Source: JAGVSZ01 sp963716855 (lineage in GTDB: Bacteria > Pseudomonadota > Gammaproteobacteria > Burkholderiales > SG8-39). Taken from it: DNA of 64,000 bases. The translations under genes and the position numbers were made by a program. Shown piece by piece: positions 58,092 to 64,000 of this stretch. The stretch covers positions 127,843 through 191,842 of the forward strand of contig CAVQUV010000004.1 in NCBI GenBank assembly GCA_963716855.1, in the 5' to 3' direction. The notes below the pieces were generated by a model that had not been told where the DNA came from, searched no databases, and saw only the letters and a program-made list of their open reading frames with translations. How positions within the stretch are numbered: position 1 is the first letter of the stretch; every line of letters begins with the position of its first letter.

Positions 58092-58104
58092 CCCCGCGTT
58101 CGGC
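58086..58104 (+). repeat. attC site 22, collapsed to 19 bp
   Basis: R'' GCCTAAC is followed after only 5 bases by R' GTTCGGC; the whole hairpin body is missing. The GTTCG of the normal L'' arm (as in attC19: GTTCGAG) and of R' would explain a deletion between short direct repeats. Confidence 0.7.
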
Positions 58105-58125
58105 GTGGCGCTTCTTGAGCGTCGG

Positions 58126-58611
58126 ATGAGCGGCGGTCCGACGGCGGAGAAGCAACCAGCTCAGAAGTTCATTATGCTGTGTACGTCGATCGGCTTCATA
58201 GCCCTTCTTGTCGTGCCAGCGTTCGACCACCGCTTCGGATGGTCGTCGGTGCCGCTCAGCGGTGTTGTGGCCGGAGACGTGCTCGTTGCGATTGGGTTTT
58301 ATCTCATTTCCCTGGTGTATCGAGAAAACACGTTTACGTCGGCAACCATCGAAGTCGCCGAGAATCAGAAGGTTATTTCGACCGGGCCGTACGCAATCGT
58401 TCGCCACCCGATGTACGCGAGTGCATCCCTGTACCTTCTCGGCACGCCGCTCGCGCTTGGCTCGTACTGGGGATTTGTCCCGATCGCCGCGATGATGCCA
58501 TTTCTGATATGGCGGCTCTTTGACGAGGAACGCTTCCTCGCCAGGAATCTGCCCGGATATGCCGAATACCAGAAACGGGTCCGGCATCGTCTTCTGCCAT
58601 TAGTGTGGTAG
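58126..58611 (+). CDS. Cassette 23: isoprenylcysteine methyltransferase (ICMT)-like membrane protein
   Basis: This is a 161-residue protein with four membrane helices. The C-terminal part VISTGPYAIVRHPMYASASLYLLGTPLALGSYWG and DEERFLARNLPGYAEYQKRVRHRLLP is the ICMT/PEMT signature that binds SAM. The acceptor is unknown. A GTG at 58105 is an alternative start directly after the collapsed attC. Confidence 0.82.
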   Translation: MSGGPTAEKQPAQKFIMLCTSIGFIALLVVPAFDHRFGWSSVPLSGVVAGDVLVAIGFYLISLVYRENTFTSATIEVAENQKVISTGPYAIVRHPMYASASLYLLGTPLALGSYWGFVPIAAMMPFLIWRLFDEERFLARNLPGYAEYQKRVRHRLLPLVW

Positions 58612-58637
58612 TCGAGTCGGGTGCCCTGAGGTGTGCA

Positions 58638-58700
58638 ACCTAACCACGCGTTCGAGAGGACGCGCTTAAAGCCGCGCGCCCCTCAACGCGGACCTTAGGC
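58638..58700 (+). repeat. attC site 23
   Basis: R'' ACCTAAC and R' CTTAGGC (GTT triplet altered to CTT); arms ACGCGTTCGAGAGGACG and CCCCTCAACGCGG. Confidence 0.75.
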
Positions 58701-58705
58701 GTCAA

Positions 58706-59092
58706 ATGAAGCGCGCCCTTCAAGTCACCCTCGCGGTTCTGAGTCTGCTCCCCCTGACTTTCGGCACGCTCGGCCTGTTCCTGGGCGTCGGCATGTACCT
58801 TCCGGCTGAGGCGGCAACGCCGAAACTCGACAGCCAGTTTCGGTTCATGTCCGGTTGGGACGTGGGTCTTGCCTTCGTTGCCTGGTGGTTCATTCCGAAC
58901 ATCGAGCGCCACGGCGGCTTGTTCAAACTCGTCTGTCTCGCGGTCTTTCTCGGAGGCCTTGGCCGCTTGGCTGCCTGGTTCTTCACCGGTGCACCGGGAG
59001 CCGCCTTCGTTGCGGTAGCGGCCGTAGAGTTGCTTGTTCCAGCGCTCATTCCTTGGCAGGCTCACGTCGCACGCGCCAGTGATGACGCCTGA
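58706..59092 (+). CDS. Cassette 24: DUF4345-like membrane protein
   Basis: This is a 128-residue protein with four membrane helices. GLGVGMYLPAEA-type and GGLGRLAAWFFTGAP segments fit the DUF4345 family. The ATG lies 5 bp after attC23, and the stop touches attC24. No function is known. Confidence 0.7.
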   Translation: MKRALQVTLAVLSLLPLTFGTLGLFLGVGMYLPAEAATPKLDSQFRFMSGWDVGLAFVAWWFIPNIERHGGLFKLVCLAVFLGGLGRLAAWFFTGAPGAAFVAVAAVELLVPALIPWQAHVARASDDA

Positions 59093-59158
59093 CCTTTCCA
59101 TCGAGCGGACTTGCTCCGGCCTACGGCCTCCGCAAGCCGCTCATGTCACACGTTGGCA
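59087..59158 (+). repeat. attC site 24
   Basis: R'' GCCTGAC (AAC altered to GAC) and R' GTTGGCA; central GGCCTACGGCC loop. Confidence 0.75.
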
Positions 59159-59216
59159 CCCAAGGGTCCACCATGCAGTCCTCGAGTTCATCTCTTCAAC
59201 CGGAGAAGGAGTTCGC

Positions 59217-59840
59217 ATGAGAGCAATCGCGCAACGGCTTGTGAGGATCTTCGCTCTCTTTGCTTTCGCATCGGCGTGCTCACACGCGCAGACGGTCGAC
59301 GTGAAGGCGCTGGCCGAAACCCTGAAGCAAGGCGGTTACGTCATCGTCTTTCGCCACGGAGCAACCAATCGCGACCAAGCGGACACCGATCCCTTGAATC
59401 ACGAGAATGTTGCCAAGCAGCGCCTGTTGAGTGAAAGTGGCAAGAAAGTGGCCAAGCAGGTTGGTGAGTCATTCAAGGCAATGCAAATTCCGCTTGGCAA
59501 GGTTTACACCAGCAAGTTCAACCGGGCGGTGGAAACGGGAAGGCTGATCAGTGGCAGTGAGGTGTCGTCCATCCTCGATATCACTGAGGGCGGTCTTGTC
59601 GTCACTCCGATCGAAAATGATCGTCGGGCTGAGGCATTGAGGACGATGGCAGCGACGCCTCCAGACGCCGGGAAGAACACGCTGCTGGTAACTCACAAAC
59701 CGAACATCATCGATGCGTTCGGAAAGGACTGGTTTGAAGTCAGAGAGGGCGAGGCGTCGATCTTCCGACCGGTTGGCGCCGGAAAGGCGGTCCTGGTCGC
59801 TCGCGTCCAGGCTGTCGAATGGGTACAGGCCACAAAGTGA
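59217..59840 (+). CDS. Cassette 25: secreted histidine phosphatase
   Basis: This 207-residue protein has a signal peptide (to about residue 25) and a phosphoglycerate-mutase-like fold. The catalytic motif FRHGAT carries the phospho-histidine, with the second His in LLVTHKPN. It probably removes phosphate from small molecules in the periplasm. Related proteins are SixA-like. Confidence 0.85.
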   Translation: MRAIAQRLVRIFALFAFASACSHAQTVDVKALAETLKQGGYVIVFRHGATNRDQADTDPLNHENVAKQRLLSESGKKVAKQVGESFKAMQIPLGKVYTSKFNRAVETGRLISGSEVSSILDITEGGLVVTPIENDRRAEALRTMAATPPDAGKNTLLVTHKPNIIDAFGKDWFEVREGEASIFRPVGAGKAVLVARVQAVEWVQATK

Positions 59841-59866
59841 CCCCTGCTACCGGTCTCGCGGCACGC

Positions 59867-59938
59867 GCCTAATCCTTCGCTCCAGCCGGCGTGCTACGGC
59901 CTGCGGCCTCCACATGCGGCTGAGCTCAAGCGTCGGGC
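59867..59938 (+). repeat. attC site 25 (weakened ends)
   Basis: R'' GCCTAAT and R' GTCGGGC each carry one change in the conserved triplet; outer arms match attC4. Confidence 0.72.
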
Positions 59939-59973
59939 GCCTTGGTGAGAATCCGAGATCCGGGGGGCGTAAG

Positions 59974-60369
59974 GTGAGGAAGGTTGCGGTCTTCGGCAAC
60001 GCGGGTAGCGGCAAATCCACCCTGGCCCGCAAGTTGGCAGAGCTGACGAGCCTGCCTCTTTACCCGTTGGACATGATCCAGTACCGAGCGGGCGGCGGCG
60101 AGGTTCCACGTGATGAGTACTTGAGGGCGCACGCAGAATTGTTGAGACGTGACGCGTGGATCATTGATGGCTACGGTTGCCGCAAGTCCGCCTGGGAGCG
60201 TTTCGCTTCTGCGGACACGCTGGTCTACATCGATCTGCCGCTCGTCACACACTTTCGGTGGGTTACGAAGCGCCTGTTGAAAGGCATCTTGGTGACTCCT
60301 GAGGGCTGGCCCGAAGGCAGTCCAATAATCAGCAGCACCATCCAGCAGCGGCGCGCCGCTGAACTCTAG
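59974..60369 (+). pseudogene. Cassette 26: P-loop NTPase (adenylate-kinase-like), C-terminal truncation
   Basis: A GTG start gives 131 residues. Walker A is GNAGSGKST and RDAWIIDGYGCRKSAWERFASADTLVYIDLP fits FlaR/AAA-type nucleotide kinase-like proteins (normally about 170-190 residues). The last residues (TIQQRRAAEL) are encoded by sequence that looks like the 3' half of an attC, so the true C-terminus is lost. Confidence 0.72.
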
Positions 60370-60378
60370 AGCCAGGCG
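60341..60378 (+). repeat. attC site 26, 3' half only
   Basis: The sequence around GCGCCGCTGAACTCTAGAG resembles the end of attC29 (GCCGGTGAACTCTAGCGTT), but the R'' half is absent and R' is damaged. Confidence 0.55.
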
Positions 60379-60408
60379 GCACGGAAGCGTGCGGATCGAC
60401 CCTAAACA

Positions 60409-61050
60409 ATGAAGCTCTACATCACTCCCGGATCTCCCTACGCGCGCATGGCGCGAATCGTTGTTCTGGAGAAGGGACTGGAGAGCCGAGTGGAAATAGT
60501 CGCCGCAAAGACGCGCCTGGCGAACAGCCCGTACTACGGTATCAATCCGTCAGGACGTGTGCCCTATCTCGTTTGCGACGACGGCGTCGGGTTGGAAGAA
60601 TCCGCTCTGATCTGCGCATACCTCGATCGTCTGGACGGCAATCCGGCGTTCGGTCTGCCCGTCGATGGTCAAACGTGGGAGGCGCGCCGTCTCGAAGCCT
60701 TGGCGAGAAGCATGTTGGACGGACTTTCAGTTTGGGGGCGCGAGATACTGCGGCCCGAGAACGAGCGTTCGCCGGGAGTGATTCAGCACGAGACAGATCG
60801 CGCCAAACGCATGGTGGACGTCTGGGAAGCAGAAATCGGGAGTCCGCTTATGCGTGGCGCACTCAATATGGCCCAGCTCACGCTCGCATGCGGCCTTGGC
60901 CTTGAAGCGCGCAATCCCGATTTTCGTTGGCGCCCCCGGCACCCGGAACTATGCAAATGGTTTGACCCAATCGCCACAAGGCCGTCGTTTGCGGCGACCG
61001 CGCCGCCGCCTGCATCAGGGGCGAGTGATGCGCCGCCAAGCCGTGGGTAG
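60409..61050 (+). CDS. Cassette 27: glutathione S-transferase family protein
   Basis: This is a 213-residue protein. The N-terminal thioredoxin fold begins MKLYITPGSPYARMARIVVLEKGLE and reaches GRVPYLVCDDGVGLEESALICAYLDRL (GSH-binding Glu-Ser). The C-terminal helices follow. The last 25 residues are low-complexity and run into attC27, so the original end may have been altered. It should conjugate or reduce electrophiles. Confidence 0.82.
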   Translation: MKLYITPGSPYARMARIVVLEKGLESRVEIVAAKTRLANSPYYGINPSGRVPYLVCDDGVGLEESALICAYLDRLDGNPAFGLPVDGQTWEARRLEALARSMLDGLSVWGREILRPENERSPGVIQHETDRAKRMVDVWEAEIGSPLMRGALNMAQLTLACGLGLEARNPDFRWRPRHPELCKWFDPIATRPSFAATAPPPASGASDAPPSRG

Positions 61051-61097
61051 CAGGAGACGCGCAACAAGCAACGTGCCCCTGGACGCAAACGTTAGGC
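61034..61097 (+). repeat. attC site 27 (degenerate R'')
   Basis: R' GTTAGGC is intact. R'' is only approximate (GCCAAGC), with arms GGAGACGCGCAACAAGC and GCCCCTGGACGC. Confidence 0.65.
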
Positions 61098-61217
61098 ATC
61101 ACGGCGAACAGGGTCGTGCCAATCCTTCGCTGTGACGATCGTGTGAAATGACCCCGGCAAGAGGGGCCTGATTGCCCTCGCTTGTTTGACGCACCCAACC
61201 CGGACTGGAGGACCCGA

Positions 61218-62015
61218 ATGAAACAAAGGTCGCTCGCTCGATGGATATCCAAGCTTGGTGTGGCCGCCCTGTTTTTCGCCGGCGCCGCACCTGCCGCCGA
61301 TGTGCACGTGATGATCTCGGCCGGCTATTACGGGGTCTATTCCGAACTGGGCCCGGCTTTCGAGCGCACGAGCGGCCACCGCCTCGTCACGACGCGCGGC
61401 CCCTCGATGGGTGACTCTCCGGAGGCGATTCCCACCCGCCTCGCGCGGGGCGAGACCGCAGATGTGGTGATCCTGGATGGAGGGTCCGCCGACGAGCTCG
61501 GCAGGCGAGGATTGGTGCGCGCCGACAGCAAGGTCGATCTCGCCCGCTCGCTGATCGGCATGGTGGTGCGCGCCGGGGCCGCAAAGCCGGACATCGGCAG
61601 CGTCGAGGCGTTCCGGAGCACGCTGCTCGCGGCAAAGTCGATCGCGTACTCGGACAGCGGCAGCGGCACCTATCTAACCACCACGCTGTTCCCGAAGCTA
61701 GGCGTGGCAGACCAGATCGCGAGCAAGAGTCGAAAGGTGCGCGGGCCCCCGTCCGGCGAGCCGGTGGCCGCAGTGGTCGCGCGCGGCGAGGCGGAGATCG
61801 GCTTCCAGCAGGTCAGCGAGCTGATACGCGTCCCTGGGATCACCTTCGTCGGCACCATTCCGGCCGAGCTCCAGCCGGTGACTTTCTTTGCGGGGGCGCT
61901 CACCAGTACGGCCCGGCAGCCGGAGGCGGGCAGTGCGCTGATCCGCTTCCTCGTATCGCCCGAGGCGGCGCCCGTGGTCTTGAAGGCCGGCCTCACGCCG
62001 CTCCCGGGACGATAG
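61218..62015 (+). CDS. Cassette 28: ModA-like periplasmic substrate-binding protein
   Basis: This is a 265-residue protein with signal peptide (to about 26) and a type II binding fold: VHVMISAGYYGVYSELGPAFERTSGH, ARGETADVVILDGGSADELGRRGLV and SIAYSDSGSGTYL. It resembles molybdate/oxyanion receptors, though no transporter genes are nearby. The ATG at 61218 with a GGAGG ribosome-binding site is preferred. Confidence 0.82.
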   Translation: MKQRSLARWISKLGVAALFFAGAAPAADVHVMISAGYYGVYSELGPAFERTSGHRLVTTRGPSMGDSPEAIPTRLARGETADVVILDGGSADELGRRGLVRADSKVDLARSLIGMVVRAGAAKPDIGSVEAFRSTLLAAKSIAYSDSGSGTYLTTTLFPKLGVADQIASKSRKVRGPPSGEPVAAVVARGEAEIGFQQVSELIRVPGITFVGTIPAELQPVTFFAGALTSTARQPEAGSALIRFLVSPEAAPVVLKAGLTPLPGR

Positions 62016-62063
62016 CTCCCGCAACTGCGCAATTCGAATGCGTCATTGCCGCAAGAAGATGGC

Positions 62064-62122
62064 GCCTAACAACGCGCTGAAGTCGGACGCGATTGCCGGC
62101 GCCGCTCGTACAAACGGTAAGC
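62064..62122 (+). repeat. attC site 28
   Basis: R'' GCCTAAC and degenerate R' GGTAAGC; 59 bp with GCCGGCGCC at the centre. Confidence 0.7.
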
Positions 62123-62143
62123 CGTCACCGAAAGGCAGGCCGC

Positions 62144-62452
62144 ATGCTTGAACTCAGACCGACCTGTGAGCACTGCAACAAGGCGTTGCCTCCCGACTCC
62201 CTTGAAGCGCGCATCTGCACCTACGAGTGCACGTTTTGCGCCACGTGCGTCGACAACATCCTGGAGAACGTCTGCCCGAACTGCGGCGGCGGATTTGTTC
62301 CCAGACCCATCAGGCCGTCGAAAAACTGGAAAAGCGATAACTTCCTTGGCAAGGACCCTGCGAGTACCAAGGTCAAGCACCGGCCGGTTGATCCGGCAGT
62401 TCATGCACGGTTCTCCGCCGCAATCAAATCCATACCGCCGCAAAAACGATAG
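62144..62452 (+). CDS. Cassette 29: DUF1272 zinc-binding protein
   Basis: This is a 102-residue protein. LRPTCEHCNKALPPDSLEARICTYECTFCATCVDNILENVCPNCGGGFVPRPIRP contains the eight-cysteine pattern of DUF1272 (CxxC pairs binding two metals). The function is unknown. It is the last gene followed by a recognisable attC. Confidence 0.88.
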   Translation: MLELRPTCEHCNKALPPDSLEARICTYECTFCATCVDNILENVCPNCGGGFVPRPIRPSKNWKSDNFLGKDPASTKVKHRPVDPAVHARFSAAIKSIPPQKR

Positions 62453-62470
62453 ATAGGGGCGCGAAGGTGG

Positions 62471-62549
62471 CAGCTACCCCGTCGTTGGACCGTGCCCGTG
62501 CCAGCGCGCCTCGCCCGCTCGCAGGGGCCGGTGAACTCTAGCGTTGGGC
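62471..62549 (+). repeat. attC site 29 (last recognisable)
   Basis: R' GTTGGGC is intact, R'' is AGCTACC (AAC altered). No later convincing attC is seen in the window. Confidence 0.65.
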
Positions 62550-62583
62550 GCCAAGCCGTCAACGTGGTCTGAAAGGAACGTCA

Positions 62584-63386
62584 ATGGTGCTTAGAGTATG
62601 TCTGGCGGGCGCAACCGGTTGGGCGGGTTCCGAACTTGCACGCGCGATTGCGGGGACTGCGGACCTCGACCTTGTCGCTGCGGTCGCGCGAAAGCATGCC
62701 GGCCGGGTCCTGGGCGAAGTGCTGGGAGAGCCGCGCCTTACCGGATCCATTCACGCCTCGGCCGCAGAGGCGCTCGCCCATCCGTGCGACGTCTTCGTCG
62801 AATACACCAAACCGGACAGCGCCAAGCCCAACATCCTGACCGCGCTCGGGCACGGTGTGCACGTCGTCGTCGGAACATCCGGTCTCACGGAGAGCGACTT
62901 TCGCAGAGATCGACCTCCACGCGCGCAAGCAGACTCGCGGGCGTGCTCGCCTGCGGCAACTTTGCCTTGACGGTCGTGCTGCTCCAGAAGTTTGCCGAGG
63001 CCGCCGCCAGGCTCATCCCGCAATGGGAGATCATCGACTACGCGAGCGACGACAAAGTCGACGCACCGAGCGGTACCGCACGCGAGCTGGCGTTTCGTCT
63101 GTCGAAAGTGCGCAATCCCGAGCCCACGGTTCCTCTGGCGAGAACGGTCGGCCCCCGAGAAACCCGGGGCGCCACCGTTTCCGGCTCCCAGGTTCATTCC
63201 ATTCGTCTGCCCGGTTACGTGATCAGCGCCGAGATCGTCTTCGGGATGCCCGATCAGAAGCTGACGATCCGTCACGATGCGGGGAACAGCGCACGTCCGT
63301 ACGTGGACGGGGCCCTGCTCGCCATCCGGAAGGTCGCTACGCAGGTTGGCGTCCATCGCGGCCTGGACTCCGTGCTCGATCTCTGA
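62584..63386 (+). pseudogene. dapB: 4-hydroxy-tetrahydrodipicolinate reductase paralog (DapB family), two frame breaks
   Basis: The N-terminus VCLAGATGWAGSELARAI is a Rossmann fold, VVGTSGLTESDF and NFALTVVLLQKFAEAAA are DapB blocks, and DKVDAPSGTA is the substrate loop with Lys. Extra bases near 62902 and 62940 break the frame; corrected, the protein is about 266 residues. GATGWAG in place of GRMG suggests a divergent paralog rather than the essential lysine enzyme. Confidence 0.78.
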
Positions 63387-63459
63387 GGCGCCCCGCGTTG
63401 CACGAGCCACGGAACGCAAACGCCAGCTGCTCAGGAAGCCACCTCCATTGGAGCCAGAC

Positions 63460-63861
63460 ATGCATGTTCAAGGTAGATGCCATTGCGGACGCATCGCGTA
63501 CGAGGCGGAAGTCGACCCGCAGGAAGTCTCCGCCTGCCATTGCACCGACTGTCAGATGCTGACCGGCTCCGCTTATCGCGTATCGGTGCGCGCTCCGAGC
63601 GCGACCTTCCGCTTGCTCAGCGGCCAGCCTAGGACCTACATTAAAACGGCCGATAGCGGGACCAAGCGCGCGCACTCGTTTTGCGGTGACTGCGGAACCC
63701 CAACCTACGCCTGCGCCGTCGAGAATCCTCCGACCTACTCGCTTCGCGTGGGTTGCCTCCAGCAACGCGCGCTTCTTCCCCCGCGCAAGCAGATCTGGTG
63801 TCGTTCGGCCGTCCCTTGGTCAGAGGATCTATCCGGTGTTCCAAAGGTCGATCGCCAGTGA
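63460..63861 (+). CDS. GFA-family (glutathione-dependent formaldehyde-activating-like) zinc protein
   Basis: This is a 133-residue protein with the GFA zinc pattern: GRCHCGRIAYEAE, SACHCTDCQMLTGSAYRVSV and SFCGDCGTPTY. Relatives add glutathione to formaldehyde or have unknown roles. No attC separates it from the DapB-like gene or the next gene. Confidence 0.87.
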   Translation: MHVQGRCHCGRIAYEAEVDPQEVSACHCTDCQMLTGSAYRVSVRAPSATFRLLSGQPRTYIKTADSGTKRAHSFCGDCGTPTYACAVENPPTYSLRVGCLQQRALLPPRKQIWCRSAVPWSEDLSGVPKVDRQ

Positions 63862-63944
63862 ATCCATCGCCCAAGCTCAAGCGAAAGCAGCCGGGTCGCA
63901 CACGACAGCGCTCGCCAACCGCTGCCCTCCGTGGAGAGAACGCA

Positions 63945-64000
63945 ATGCCGATCGAACTGGATCACACCCTTGTTCCGTCGCATCACAAGGTTGCTTCGGC
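63945..64000 (+). CDS. VOC-family protein, 5' end only (cut by window edge)
   Basis: The visible 18 residues start MPIELDHTLVPSHHKVAS, typical of glyoxalase-superfamily proteins; a GGAGAG ribosome-binding site lies 8 bp upstream. The rest lies beyond the window. Confidence 0.55.
   Translation, partial: MPIELDHTLVPSHHKVAS

Noticed and set aside
40002..62549. Repeated hairpins considered as REP/BIME elements or terminators
   Set aside because: They follow each gene once, carry AAC...GTT ends and unpaired bases typical of attC, and begin beside an IntI gene.
38089..62549. Class 1 clinical integron
   Set aside because: No aad, dfr, bla, qacE or sul genes are seen, no transposon ends, and the array is long with diverse environmental cassettes in a housekeeping context.
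63387..63459. Possible attC after the DapB-like gene
   Set aside because: Short GCGTT and AACGC pieces occur, but no paired R''/R' with a hairpin can be drawn.

Overview
The window reads as a chromosome segment of a GC-rich betaproteobacterium (Burkholderiales-like). The evidence is the sdhCDAB-sdhE-gltA-sucA-sucB-lpdA-zapE cluster, a Gcr-type SpecificRecomb protein, Liv transporters and a Bug/TctC receptor. The taxonomic call is an inference from gene content.

Positions 1-38082 are ordinary, very GC-rich housekeeping DNA. After a YqhA-family membrane protein and a PQQ sugar dehydrogenase come, on the minus strand, a transglutaminase-like protein, an amino-acid-synthesis family protein, a SET-domain methyltransferase, four tandem paralogous ~50-residue lipoproteins, GlcG, propionyl-CoA synthetase and an acrylyl-CoA reductase. 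The TCA block (8163-20295, minus) follows. It faces a divergent mdh, then a CoA-ester lyase, a thioredoxin-fold protein and aconitase A. SlyD, a Gcr-like membrane protein, an extradiol dioxygenase-like gene, 3-hydroxyanthranilate dioxygenase plus ACMS decarboxylase (kynurenine branch) and a livFGMHK transporter complete this part. The liv operon contains about eight single-base frame breaks. Most look like one extra base, which suggests sequence error more than gene decay.

Positions 38089-62549 are the highlight: a sedentary chromosomal integron. A minus-strand IntI-type tyrosine recombinase (carrying the integron-specific insert near residues 217-239) is followed by a LexA-like box, an attI region with a GTTAGGT crossover site, and then 29 gene cassettes, all in the same orientation. 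Each is closed by an attC imperfect palindrome (R'' ending in AAC, R' beginning with GTT). Cassette products include a zinc-ribbon/HEPN-like protein, an FHA-domain membrane protein, an APH-fold kinase, a HIT hydrolase, a BrnT/BrnA toxin-antitoxin pair with its own promoter, an amidohydrolase, VOC, GST and DUF938 proteins, a histidine phosphatase, a hydrolase plus SARP-hydrolase regulator, and many small membrane or secreted proteins. Two cassette junctions are visibly decayed: one attC collapsed between GTTCG microhomologies, and one P-loop NTPase gene runs into the 3' half of an attC.

Positions 62550-64000 hold a DapB paralog with two frame breaks, a GFA-family protein and the start of a VOC protein. 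No clear attC follows them, so they may be flanking chromosome or the distal end of the array.
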